Assembly: GCA_016124935.1 (NCBI GenBank)
Contig: WGMS01000019.1
Location: 62,001-126,000, forward strand
DNA: 64,000 nt
Source of the DNA: a bacterium
GTDB taxonomy: Bacteria > Cyanobacteriota > Vampirovibrionia > Obscuribacterales > Obscuribacteraceae
Direction: 5' to 3'
In this document: positions 51,930 to 60,321 of the stretch, piece after piece
Position numbering within the stretch: the stretch's first letter is position 1
Layout: every line of letters starts with the position of its first letter
Translations under genes and position numbers: made by a program
Notes under the pieces: model-generated
The model's input: only the letters and a program-made list of their open reading frames with translations
Told to the model about the DNA's origin: nothing
Databases searched by the model: none

Positions 51930-52634
51930 ATGCGCATTAAAAACCTCCCTCGCTTGGCGCGCCTCACCATCGCCGCATCAGCACTGCTGCTGGCGACCAC
52001 GGCCGGTGCCGCCCAGGCCTCCGAAAGCCTCGACCAGGGCATGAAGCTCTATAAAGAGAAAAAATATCAAGAAGCCAAGACGGCGCTAGAGCAAGCGGCC
52101 AGAGAAGAGCCCAACTCCTGGCAGGCACACTTTTACCTGGGGCACACCCTGATGACCCTCGGGCGAGTGAAGGAGGCCAAGCACGAGTATGAGGTCTGCA
52201 AGCATGTCAGCAATCATCCTGCGGTCCAGGCTCACTGCGATAAGGCGCTATCACAGGTAGAGGCGTACTACGCCAAGGTCAAGCCCCAAACAGGCGGCGC
52301 AACTGCATCTTCAACCACAGGCACCGCTGGTGAAGGCGAAGAGGCTGCCGCGGACGCCGAGCCCACCCCCGAAGACAAGAGAAAAGCAGAGGTTCAAGCC
52401 AAAAAAGACAAGGTCATGCAAGAAGCAAGGGACCAGTGCACCAAAATCCGCCAGGACGCCGAGACTCAAATTAGAAACGAGAAAGCCGGTTCTAACCAAC
52501 ACTTCCGCTATTCAGACGGCTCTATAGGTACCGATATCAGTGACGAGCGCGAAGCAGAGATACGGGGAGCGGCTGAAGAGAAGTGCAAACGAATAATGAG
52601 CGCAGCAGATGCCCGGGCGCGAGGCTATCGATAG
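51930..52634 (+). CDS. Secreted TPR protein with charged coiled tail (paralogue 2)
   Basis: 234 residues from the ATG at 51930; a TTG at 51891 would lengthen the signal sequence without reason. Signal peptide (IAASALLLATTAGAAQA), TPR pair (SLDQGMKLYKEKKYQEAKTA; WQAHFYLGHTLMTLGRVKEA), linker and coiled tail (AAEEKCKRIMSAADARARG) closely match paralogue 1, so the pair arose by tandem duplication. The 3' end overlaps the start of the next gene. Confidence 0.86.
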   Translation: MRIKNLPRLARLTIAASALLLATTAGAAQASESLDQGMKLYKEKKYQEAKTALEQAAREEPNSWQAHFYLGHTLMTLGRVKEAKHEYEVCKHVSNHPAVQAHCDKALSQVEAYYAKVKPQTGGATASSTTGTAGEGEEAAADAEPTPEDKRKAEVQAKKDKVMQEARDQCTKIRQDAETQIRNEKAGSNQHFRYSDGSIGTDISDEREAEIRGAAEEKCKRIMSAADARARGYR

Positions 52635-53904
52635 GTTGCGCTCTTATTTATTGAGAAAAGACCTGTGGACATGCTACGCAATCCTAGCAGGTTCTCTTTT
52701 GCTATTCCCGCAGACAGCCGAAGCAGGAGGCGAGGCTCAATATCAAGCCGGGCTCAAATTCTATCAAGCGAAACAATACAAACAGGCCGCCGAGCAATTC
52801 TGGACAGCCATCAAGAACGGCAATGCCACCCCGCAAGCATGGCTCTACCTCGGTCACTCTAGAAACGCTGCCGGACAAAAAGAAGAAGCGCTGCGTACTT
52901 ATAAAGAGATCGCCCGCATCTTCCACGGTCAGCCGGCAGAAACCATGGCACTTTCCGCTATAAGACAACTGAATCAAATTACCCCGTCACAAGCAGGCAA
53001 AGGCGACAGCACGAGTTCGAGCGCAGTCAACGCTTCCACCGCCAGTTCTTCTGGCACTACATCCGGTAGCTCATCCAGCACCAGCTATAACAGAAGCTTG
53101 CCGGAACGGGCAAGAGTCTTTTATCGCACCGACGGTGATGACATAATTTTATCGGTAAGAATCAACGGACGCAGCCTCGAGATGGAGTTCGACACGGGCG
53201 CTCCGGACATCTGCATAGACAAGAGCCACCTTGGCACTCTCGGTTTGCGAATTCCCAGAACCAAACCGGACGGATATTCAGGCGGTGCCACCAACTCTAT
53301 CAAAGTACCGTACTGGGAAATAGCGTCTTCTGTCCAGGTCGGACCTATTCGCATGGACAGCCTACCGGTAACCGTCTTCGAAAAGATGCATAGCAAGCCG
53401 CTCTTAGGACAAGACTTCTTTAGAGATTTCAACTATACGATAGATCACAAAGCCAAATGCATTGAGTTCACGCGCAAAGGCGCACACTCAGGCGGTGGCT
53501 CCTTCGGCTACAAAGTGCCCTTCACCTTTAGAAAAAGCGGAAGTCGCATTGTGGTCGAGGTAGAGATAAACGGACGCAAAGGGCCGATGATGTTCGACAC
53601 AGGCAACACCTCATCCGGCATCAGCTTCGACAGTGTCAAGCAAGCAGAAAAATATGGCGTAAAAGTGCCACCGAACGCTCGCATCGGAAAATCCATCGGA
53701 ATCTCCGGCGAAGGAGCCGAGTACAAATTTACTCTCGACAGAGTCAAACTGGGTCCCATCGAAAAGAACAACTTGCCCACGGATGTGGGTCTCGACATAA
53801 ATTCCGACGACGAAGAGCTGCCTCTGGTCGGTCAGGACATGCTATCGGGCTGGCAGTATTCTATAGATATGAAAAACAAAGTGATCAACTTCCTGCGTCG
53901 GTAG
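52609..53904 (+). CDS. TPR protein with two retropepsin-like lobes (paralogue)
   Basis: 431 residues from the ATG at 52609, overlapping the previous gene by 26 bp; a TTG at 52636 would also give a good signal peptide (YAILAGSLLLFPQTAEA). TPRs (~40-115, QYQAGLKFYQAKQYKQAAEQ, WLYLGHSRNAAG) and a Ser/Thr-rich linker lead to two aspartic-protease-like units: Asp195 in MEFDTGAP with KPLLGQDFF, and Asp330 in MMFDTGNT with LPLVGQDML. Same plan as 25549-26991, including the VPFTFR inter-lobe strand. Downstream of two TPR paralogues whose repeats resemble its own. Confidence 0.82.
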   Translation: MPGREAIDRLRSYLLRKDLWTCYAILAGSLLLFPQTAEAGGEAQYQAGLKFYQAKQYKQAAEQFWTAIKNGNATPQAWLYLGHSRNAAGQKEEALRTYKEIARIFHGQPAETMALSAIRQLNQITPSQAGKGDSTSSSAVNASTASSSGTTSGSSSSTSYNRSLPERARVFYRTDGDDIILSVRINGRSLEMEFDTGAPDICIDKSHLGTLGLRIPRTKPDGYSGGATNSIKVPYWEIASSVQVGPIRMDSLPVTVFEKMHSKPLLGQDFFRDFNYTIDHKAKCIEFTRKGAHSGGGSFGYKVPFTFRKSGSRIVVEVEINGRKGPMMFDTGNTSSGISFDSVKQAEKYGVKVPPNARIGKSIGISGEGAEYKFTLDRVKLGPIEKNNLPTDVGLDINSDDEELPLVGQDMLSGWQYSIDMKNKVINFLRR

Positions 53905-54277
53905 CGTAGCGCTGCCCTCTGGTACTGACAATGGCAGCGACAAACAGACAGAGCAGGACGAAATCACCGGCAGCACCAAAGACCATGGTCATGTCCACTC
54001 GCCCCTGGGCGAAGAGCACAGCTATGGCAGCCACAAATGAGAGATTCTCCACACAGGCGGCGAACATAAGCAGCCTGTAGCGCACCGGGTCGGTGGAGAT
54101 AAGCAAAAATCCAATCTGCCAGGCAAGAGTAACCCCGGCAAATCCATAATAAAATTCTGGGTGGTTGACGACCTTCCCCGACTGAGCCACCACGGCGCCC
54201 TCGAGAAAATAGAGCGGCGCAATCACAACCAGACCATAAATCCCGGCCAGCAGAAAGACAATTTTGGCGAATTTCAT
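53885..54277 (-). CDS. Four-helix membrane protein, unknown
   Basis: 130 residues from the ATG at 54277, which has GGGGAT 5 nt upstream; the longer frame to 54418 begins in non-hydrophobic sequence. Four membrane helices: IVFLLAGIYGLVVIAPLYFL, FAGVTLAWQIGFLLIS, LLMFAACVENLSFVAAIAVL and VFGAAGDFVLLCLFVAAI. No family recognised. Its 3' end overlaps the convergent protease-like gene by 20 bp. Confidence 0.7.
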   Translation of the reverse strand: MKFAKIVFLLAGIYGLVVIAPLYFLEGAVVAQSGKVVNHPEFYYGFAGVTLAWQIGFLLISTDPVRYRLLMFAACVENLSFVAAIAVLFAQGRVDMTMVFGAAGDFVLLCLFVAAIVSTRGQRYATDAGS

Positions 54278-54502
54278 GGCATCCCCATACAAATCAATAC
54301 CAGCCTGCCTAAGATAGCACAGCCGGATCCCCCCGGCTCGAAACAGTTGCCGAACTGTTTCCGCCTTTCTATTAACCCGGGTCGACAAATCTATACTCGA
54401 AACAGTTGCAAATCGCACTTCAAAAGGCGCTCCTCAAAATCTGAGACCGGCCACCCAGACCCAGCCCCTTTACACCCCCCTATATAAATACGAGCCCGGA
54501 TC

Positions 54503-55639
54503 ATGACCGCTATTATGCTAGCCAGCAACAACAAGAAAGGCACCAAGCAACCTGCAGAAGCAGATGACTGGGTGAAAGAAGCATGCCGCAAGCCGGTGGC
54601 GTTCTCCCAGGTACGGGAAGACGCTCTTATAGATCTGCATCTCGCGGACTCTGTCGCTAATAAATCCGGGCGCCAGCTAGATGGTGTCATTGTAGCCTCG
54701 GGCGGCTGCACCGTGGCCGCCCTGGCAGCCCAGGGCAAATTCCGCCAAATGCAAGTGGTGGATATCAACCGTTCTCAAATAGCGCTCACCAGGCTCAAGC
54801 TCTGGCTTCTGGAAAACGGCGAATCTATTCAGAGAATGCAGATCCTCGGTCACAGCCCCATGAGCCCCAGGATGCGAGGGGTATTCTTGAAGCAGATAAT
54901 GAACACTCTGGAGTTGCCGCAAGAAAGTTTTGGCGACTGGAGCGAGGTCTGTCTGCTTGGACCGGATCACTGCGGTAGATACGAAGCGGTCTTTGCCGCT
55001 CTCCGGAAAGAATTCAAGAACAATGGCGGCACGATGAAGTTATTGCTCGACGGCAACAGCTATGCACAGCAGGCATTGGAGCGCGCCTTCGCCAGGGTTA
55101 TGAACCAGAAAAATCTGGTGGCAATCTTTGGTGAGGATGCCACCGCCAATAAAGCCATTTCATTTTGGCAGCACTTTCATAACCAGACCGAGATGGTCTT
55201 CTTCTTTCGCAGTGCCGCCCGCAATCCTTATCTCTTTCAGATGCTCACAGGCGGCTTCCCGACAAATTCCGTCTATCCATGGTTAGATGCCCCTTCAAAA
55301 GAGATAGACACCGATATAGAATTCAATGTCGACACCATCTCCAGCCATATAGTTAACCAACCCTCATCGTCGCTGGATTTCGTTCATCTATCGAACACCC
55401 TCGACTGGCTGACAGAAGACGCGGCATCAGATTTGCTACAACAGACTGCCAGGGTATTGAGACCCAGAGGCACGGTGATAATAAGGCAACTCAATTCATC
55501 TATAGATATCCGCGCCCTGCAAAACGACATAGCCTGGGACGGGGCGTTGTCGAGAGCCATGCTTATTAGAGACCGCAGCTTTTTCTATCGCAATCTCCAC
55601 ATCGGCTTCAAACCATACAAGAGTGGTAGCCGACTATGA
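54503..55639 (+). CDS. BtaA/DUF3419-like aminocarboxypropyl transferase
   Basis: 378 residues. AFSQVREDALIDLHLA followed by GVIVASGGCTVAALAA and QVVDINRSQIALTRLKLWLL is the start of the DUF3419/BtaA fold, a SAM-using enzyme that transfers the 3-amino-3-carboxypropyl group. The C-terminal part (LDFVHLSNTLDWLTEDAASD, LLQQTARVLRPRGTVIIRQL) fits the family's second methyltransferase-like region. BtaA makes the head-group precursor of betaine lipids; no BtaB N-methyltransferase is near, so another product is likely. First gene of a three-gene operon; stop overlaps the next start (ATGA). Confidence 0.8.
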   Translation: MTAIMLASNNKKGTKQPAEADDWVKEACRKPVAFSQVREDALIDLHLADSVANKSGRQLDGVIVASGGCTVAALAAQGKFRQMQVVDINRSQIALTRLKLWLLENGESIQRMQILGHSPMSPRMRGVFLKQIMNTLELPQESFGDWSEVCLLGPDHCGRYEAVFAALRKEFKNNGGTMKLLLDGNSYAQQALERAFARVMNQKNLVAIFGEDATANKAISFWQHFHNQTEMVFFFRSAARNPYLFQMLTGGFPTNSVYPWLDAPSKEIDTDIEFNVDTISSHIVNQPSSSLDFVHLSNTLDWLTEDAASDLLQQTARVLRPRGTVIIRQLNSSIDIRALQNDIAWDGALSRAMLIRDRSFFYRNLHIGFKPYKSGSRL

Positions 55640-56694
55640 CTATCAGAAACCTTTGTGCTGAGAGTGCTGAGAGTGCTGAGAGCACTGATACCACCGACCA
55701 CGACAAAATCTCTAACTTCGAAGCCGGCTTCAGATATCCACTGAGCGCTACCGAGCACTTCAGCATATCTCATGGAGCAGACTACAGCCTCTTCTATCGC
55801 AGCATGGGCAAGAGCCTTGTTTTAGCAGTCGAGCAAGATGAGCTGCCGATAGCCACCGTCGCCGCCACCATTAGAGAACTTCGTTCTTCGTCCGGGGAAA
55901 CTTATAGATGCGCTTACATTGGCGATCTCAAATATAGAAAGGAAGTCGGAGCATCGAGAAAGCTTCTCAGCCTCTTACTAGAACTTCAAGACTGGTGCAT
56001 TCAAAATGCCGACAGCGCTCTGGCCGTCGTCATGGGCGGCACCCAGAACTTGCCGGATAGCTATAGCGGCAGACTCGGTCTGAGAGAAATGAAGCAATTG
56101 GGCGCAATGCACATCTACCGGATTCCGATACGATCCCTGGCTAACGTTCGCGAATTCAAACTAGCTGAACGAATAGCTTCTGCCCGGGCGCAGCGCATAA
56201 TTGCTACCTGTCCCCAAAACTTCTTTGGCTTCAAGGCGAATCTAAATGATGATAGTGACAGCGAATGCACTTCTATAATCAGCCCGATTTGGCTCGGCAC
56301 CACGACCTCGGGCAGCACCACTGCTGCTGGCAGCAGCGAAAATCTTTCTGGCGGCTGTGCCGTCGGATGCCTGCAAGATACTAGAAGAGCCAAGAGGCTA
56401 TTTAGAGAAGACGGCAGCGAAATTTTGAACGCTCATCTGACTAACTTCTACTTTGACTCTATAGATTCTGCCGCATCTATTATTGAAAGCGCGCTTGAAT
56501 CAGCCAGGGAAAACAACTTTGAAGCCCTGTTCCTGAGCGTCGATACAGAACGTTCTCAACAACTTTCAGCAGTACTAGAAAAACTCGGCGCCACAAAATC
56601 AGAAGCCATTATATATGGAGCCGGCGTCATAGCCGAAGAGCAATTCAACGACCACAGCAACCGTAACTGGTGCATCAATTCTTCAGAGGTTTAA
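55636..56694 (+). CDS. GNAT-like acyltransferase
   Basis: 352 residues. A short head with Glu-Ser-Ala repeats (ESAESAEST, from a 9-bp DNA repeat) leads to a domain with a GNAT-like core: LPIATVAATIRELR, CAYIGDLKYRKEVGASRKLL (which contains a V-G-A-S-R loop in the place of the acetyl-CoA-binding R/Q-x-x-G-x-G/A) and ALAVVMGGTQNLPDSYSGRLGLREMKQ. A second, weaker alpha/beta half follows (EALFLSVDTERSQQLSAVLEKLGA). Substrate unknown; coupling to the flanking genes suggests that it acylates or otherwise modifies the transferase product. Confidence 0.6.
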   Translation: MTIRNLCAESAESAESTDTTDHDKISNFEAGFRYPLSATEHFSISHGADYSLFYRSMGKSLVLAVEQDELPIATVAATIRELRSSSGETYRCAYIGDLKYRKEVGASRKLLSLLLELQDWCIQNADSALAVVMGGTQNLPDSYSGRLGLREMKQLGAMHIYRIPIRSLANVREFKLAERIASARAQRIIATCPQNFFGFKANLNDDSDSECTSIISPIWLGTTTSGSTTAAGSSENLSGGCAVGCLQDTRRAKRLFREDGSEILNAHLTNFYFDSIDSAASIIESALESARENNFEALFLSVDTERSQQLSAVLEKLGATKSEAIIYGAGVIAEEQFNDHSNRNWCINSSEV

Positions 56695-56697
56695 GCA

Positions 56698-57432
56698 ATG
56701 AATAATCATGAGCAGTTCATGGAACTGGGCAAAACCATGCTCGAAAACGATCCTGTAACGGCTGGTGACTTCTTCGCCAACCTGCACAACGGCGAGATGC
56801 CTTTTGAAGAATTTCGGTATACCCAAGAGCAATTCTATTTCGCAGTCAATTACTTCTCTCAGCCAATAGCCGCCCTCTTCGCCCGCCTCGGCGACCCTGC
56901 TCTGCGCATGAAACTGCTGCTCAATCTCATGGACGAGCACGGCAACATCAATCTTGACCGCTGCCATACCCATACTTTCAAATCTTTTCTAAGCAAAATC
57001 GAAGCCGCCGATGAAATAAAAGAAGGTCCCGAAGTGCATGCCTTCAACACTGCTCTCATGGGCACCTGCGCCCACGAGAAAGAGGAATTCGCCATAGCGA
57101 CGCTCGCCATGGTTGAATTAGCCTTCTCAGAAGTTTCCGCCAACATAGCCGAAGGAGTGGTTGCCCGCGGTTGGCTCCAGGCAGATGAGCTTGCCCACTA
57201 TTCTCTGCACGCTCATCTCGACCTGGAGCACGCCGCCACCCTCTTCGATATCGCCTGCTCTATCGAGCGCGGCACCGATGAACACATCCTTGCGGGAATG
57301 CGCTTCGGTCTCTTCATATTCAAACGTCTCTTCCAGGACCTCTATATGGCTGCCCAGGTAGAAGGTCTGTGCTGTGACGATGTCTACGCCCCCGATCGCT
57401 CTTTCAATAAAATGAAGCTGATCGCTTCATAA
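56698..57432 (+). CDS. Haem-oxygenase-like diiron oxidase (HDO)
   Basis: 244 residues; GAGG lies 8 nt before the ATG. The helical TENA/PqqC/haem-oxygenase fold shows the metal-ligand pattern of diiron HDO enzymes: Glu80 in NLMDEHG, His90 or His92 in RCHTHTFKSFL, Glu140 in MVELAFSE, and Asp175/His178 in HLDLEHAATL. Relatives (UndA, BesC, SznF types) cleave or hydroxylate amino- or fatty-acid-like substrates with O2. A substrate made by the upstream transferase is plausible but inferred. Confidence 0.75.
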   Translation: MNNHEQFMELGKTMLENDPVTAGDFFANLHNGEMPFEEFRYTQEQFYFAVNYFSQPIAALFARLGDPALRMKLLLNLMDEHGNINLDRCHTHTFKSFLSKIEAADEIKEGPEVHAFNTALMGTCAHEKEEFAIATLAMVELAFSEVSANIAEGVVARGWLQADELAHYSLHAHLDLEHAATLFDIACSIERGTDEHILAGMRFGLFIFKRLFQDLYMAAQVEGLCCDDVYAPDRSFNKMKLIAS

Positions 57433-57511
57433 GCTCAAATCCGATTGCTAAGAGAAATCTCAACATCCCTTTATTCTTATATAATGGTGCCTCAGGTTGC
57501 TAAAGGACATC

Positions 57512-58009
57512 ATGCTTATCGATAGAATAAGAAAAGGCGTTCACTTCACTACAGCAAAAGTTCTGATAGTACTATTTCTATCGGCTGTAGCATTAAGCAT
57601 TTTCGCCTTCTTCGATATCTTCGCGAGCAGTTATGTGATTGAAAATGCCTCGGGTAAAGACCTGTCTCAGGTTCATACTTTCCTTGACATCGGGGACCGC
57701 TGCAGGCTTGAGTGCCCCAAAAACTCACGATTTTCAGTAGCACGATTTACCGATAGGCCTTACAAAATTAACCGCCTTAGCTATAGAGATGGAACAAAGA
57801 CACATCAAATCAAATTCCCATCCTCCATCATAGTCAATCCATACGAGAGAATTCGTCTGGTAATAAAGCCAGACTTAACTGTGACTGTTCAGAGGTCCAA
57901 GTCAATTTTCGCTCAAATATTCCCTCTTCACCGGGAGACTGACTTTATTGGAAAAGGCAGCTCACTAAAAGTTAGAAACATGGCAGAAGATCCTGGAGAA
58001 CAGAATTAA
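57512..58009 (+). CDS. Single-pass membrane protein, unknown
   Basis: 165 residues from the ATG at 57512, 6 nt after AAAGGA (a TTG at 57497 is less likely). One membrane helix (about 15-40, VLIVLFLSAVALSIFAFF) and an extracytoplasmic strand-rich part (YVIENASGKDLSQVHTFLDI, YERIRLVIKPDLTVTV). A TATAAT box at 57480-57485 may be its promoter. No family recognised. Confidence 0.6.
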   Translation: MLIDRIRKGVHFTTAKVLIVLFLSAVALSIFAFFDIFASSYVIENASGKDLSQVHTFLDIGDRCRLECPKNSRFSVARFTDRPYKINRLSYRDGTKTHQIKFPSSIIVNPYERIRLVIKPDLTVTVQRSKSIFAQIFPLHRETDFIGKGSSLKVRNMAEDPGEQN

Positions 58010-58120
58010 AATCCATTTCTCATTCTTTAAGCCGAGTTCGATCCTACCATGAATGACCTATGATCGATTCTATCTGGAGCGTCCAAAAGCGCGAGACCCC
58101 AATTAGAAGAGGACTAGTCC

Positions 58121-59179
58121 ATGGCGAATCTGCCGGTAATTTACATGATCAAGGCATTGAGCGAAAGCCTCTTTCATATCGGAGAGAAAAAGAAGCTGAA
58201 AGCGCTCAAAGCGCACAACGAAGAGCGCGATAAAGAGTCGCACCCTGATCTGTTCAGCAAAGTGCAGGGCGATGGCTGCCGGTCAGAGCATCTGCACCGC
58301 ATGGAACACCACGGCATGGAATTCTGGACCTATTACTATCCGGGAGAGCACCCGGAAGCGGTGCTTTTGAACAAGCCAATTCAAGATCATATCTATGGCA
58401 CCATGGAACAGCAGCTTGCCATAGAGTCCCATATGCTAGACCCGGAATTTGCCGCCTTTGACTCCAGCAGCCTATCGAGACCCGATAGAGTCTCTGAAGA
58501 ATGGCTGTGCAAGAAGCGTTGGACGGGGCTGCTATGGGTGGGCGAGGCAGCTTTGTCTCGGGAGCATTACAAAGAAGCCGAAGGGGCCTTTCGCTGCGCC
58601 CTGGAAGAAAGCAAGAAATTCAAAGTTTCTGAGGTTGGCGAATCGAGAACTCTCTCCGGGCTGGCGAAGGCGCTGAGCGCGCTTGGTCAAGAAGAGGAGG
58701 CAGAGCAGCTTCTGATGCGGGTGATGGAGCTTGATGAACACATTGTCGGACATGGCAATGTAAGTATGGAAGAAGAGTTTTATACGATAGCTCGTCACTT
58801 CATTGAACAGCGACGCTATGCCGAGGTAATCGAGATCTATGAGGACTTGATAGAACGCCTTACCCAGTCGGTGGGCAGACGCGACCCCATGGTGGCACGC
58901 TGCCTCAATGAGCTTGGTCTGGTCTATTTTAAACAGCTTCGCTTCGATGATGCCGAGCCTATTTTGCGACGCGCTGTAGAAATTCTCAGCCAGTTTTCAG
59001 GCTTGCGCAACAAACAACTGGCAGTGACCATGCAGAACCTGGCGAAAGTGCTGGATGCCAGAGACGAGCATGATGAGGCCGAGAATCTTTTGCAGCAGGC
59101 GATAAAGATTCTGGAGCGCGAGCCGGCAGACGAAGAAGACCAAAAATCACAGAGGCAGCAGCAGCAGCAAAAGCACTAA
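58121..59179 (+). CDS. Cytoplasmic TPR protein
   Basis: 352 residues, no signal peptide. The N-terminal ~120 residues are unrecognised (includes MEHHGMEFWTYYYPGEHPE). From ~130 on there are four to five kinesin-light-chain-type TPRs (WVGEAALSREHYKEAEGAF, LGLVYFKQLRFDDAEPIL, MQNLAKVLDARDEHDEAENL). The protein ends in a Gln-rich tail. A protein-interaction scaffold; partner unknown. AGAGGA precedes the ATG. Confidence 0.82.
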   Translation: MANLPVIYMIKALSESLFHIGEKKKLKALKAHNEERDKESHPDLFSKVQGDGCRSEHLHRMEHHGMEFWTYYYPGEHPEAVLLNKPIQDHIYGTMEQQLAIESHMLDPEFAAFDSSSLSRPDRVSEEWLCKKRWTGLLWVGEAALSREHYKEAEGAFRCALEESKKFKVSEVGESRTLSGLAKALSALGQEEEAEQLLMRVMELDEHIVGHGNVSMEEEFYTIARHFIEQRRYAEVIEIYEDLIERLTQSVGRRDPMVARCLNELGLVYFKQLRFDDAEPILRRAVEILSQFSGLRNKQLAVTMQNLAKVLDARDEHDEAENLLQQAIKILEREPADEEDQKSQRQQQQQKH

Positions 59180-59180
59180 C

Positions 59181-59265
59181 ACGCGACTTTACTTATTTCC
59201 AGCGCACGCGGCTTAAGTGCAGCGCCTGTAGCTTACATCCAGCGCCAGTGCCTTACATCCAGCGC
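59181..59265. repeat. 20-bp degenerate tandem repeat over the DUF4259-like gene 3' end
   Basis: Units starting at 59201, 59221, 59241 and 59261 (with a weaker one at 59181) share AGCGC-N5-G/C-CTTA-N2-T/G-CC. The unit at 59241-59260 holds the last codon and stop of the minus-strand gene; its neighbour at 59221 repeats ATG-TAAG exactly. The region separates that gene from the TPR gene. Confidence 0.8.
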
Positions 59266-59657
59266 GACCAGTACGCGACCAGTTCCTCTTCTGGTTGTTC
59301 GATATACTCTGGCGTAGACTTCATGCGCCTCTCCAGAATCTTAATTTCATGAGAGATACTCTCACCAATCTCGGGGTCGTTGTCCCAGCCACCCTCCAGC
59401 CAGTGCTTCAGCAGTTCTCGCGCCTGCTTCAGGGCAAGCGTGGCATGGCGAGAATAGGTCTCGGTATCATAGACATACATTCTTCCTAGAAGAATAAACA
59501 TCATGATAGCCGCGCGGATCTCATCGCGGCTTTCTTTGGTAAGCTCTTGCTCTAGACATGCGCCTATTTCTTCGTGCAATTTCGTCTTGCCGAAAACGTC
59601 TGTGCACCAGTCCGCTGCACAGTCGTTGTCCCAGGGTGAGTCGCCCCAATAAGTCAT
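59253..59657 (-). CDS. DUF4259-like protein
   Basis: 134 residues from the ATG at 59657, giving MTYWGDSPWDNDCAADWCTD, which matches the WG-x-x-x-[FW]-DND-x-A-x-DW opening of DUF4259; the TTG at 59690 adds 11 residues foreign to the family. The rest is helical (EIRAAIMMFILLGRMYVYD). These small proteins occur near polymorphic-toxin immunity genes, but no toxin is adjacent here. Confidence 0.75.
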   Translation of the reverse strand: MTYWGDSPWDNDCAADWCTDVFGKTKLHEEIGACLEQELTKESRDEIRAAIMMFILLGRMYVYDTETYSRHATLALKQARELLKHWLEGGWDNDPEIGESISHEIKILERRMKSTPEYIEQPEEELVAYWSRWM

Positions 59658-59738
59658 ATCAGATTCTACTTTTGCGAAAGAAAAAGCCAAGCCTGCCAGA
59701 CTGCTCTTATAACTAAGCTAGCAGGCAATCTCTGATTC

Positions 59739-59772
59739 GGCAAGGGCAAGGGCAAGGGCAAGGGCGAGGGCG
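59739..59772. repeat. (GGGCAA)n repeat, G-quadruplex-capable
   Basis: Four GGGCAA units and two degenerate ones (GGGCGA, GGGCGG) give at least five GGG runs with 3-nt loops on the plus strand. It lies between the HTH gene and the DUF4259-like gene, in the probable leader of the latter (minus strand, where it would be C-rich). Confidence 0.85.
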
Positions 59773-59795
59773 GAAGCGAAGCCTAAATAATTGCT

Positions 59796-60203
59796 TCAGC
59801 TATGGGTGCGAAGTGCCTCTGCGATCTCTCGGATTCTTGTTAAGCTCACGCTTGCATAGTCCGTCGACTCATATTGCTGTATCTGCTGCTTTTTTAAGCG
59901 CAGTAACGCACCCAGCTCTTCTTGATTTAGTCCACGAGCTATTCTTGCTTTTATAAGCCATGAAGGGATCTGATCTAGATTGGGAAGTTTATTAAAATCA
60001 AAGCGACCAGATTTGAGGGCTTCATACTCGCTAAGGTCTTCAGAGCACTGCTGCATCTGAGCTTTAAGGCCGCTTATATGAGCGGACTTAGCCTTTGCCG
60101 GAAGCTCTGCAAACTGCTTGTCACCATATACGCTACTGAGACTGCTCTCCAATTCACAAAGCAATTTTCTGGTTATACGATATTGGTGCTCGTTCTTAAT
60201 CAA
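59796..60203 (-). CDS. XRE-type HTH regulator, antitoxin-like
   Basis: 135 residues from a TTG start. The C-terminal HTH reads WLIKARIARGLNQEELGALL, then KKQQIQQYES and VSLTRIREIAEALR. The N-terminal helical arm (LLCELESSLSSVYGDKQ, LKAQMQQCSEDLSEYEALKSG) is like that of HigA-type antitoxins. No toxin gene is adjacent on either side, so it may be a stand-alone regulator or orphan antitoxin. Confidence 0.8.
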   Translation of the reverse strand: MIKNEHQYRITRKLLCELESSLSSVYGDKQFAELPAKAKSAHISGLKAQMQQCSEDLSEYEALKSGRFDFNKLPNLDQIPSWLIKARIARGLNQEELGALLRLKKQQIQQYESTDYASVSLTRIREIAEALRTHS

Positions 60204-60321
60204 GGCCTACAATCTTCTAAAATGCTATGCCTGCCAAAGACTTATCTGAAGCCATATGAACAATTATATACTTGTCCATTTTTACTTGCAAGTAATAAGT
60301 TGCTACCCACTTCGAAAGAGT

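Noticed and set aside
59796-60321. Toxin-antitoxin pair around the HTH gene
   Set aside because: No RelE/HigB-like frame exists on either side; the neighbours are a VOC protein and a DUF4259-like protein.
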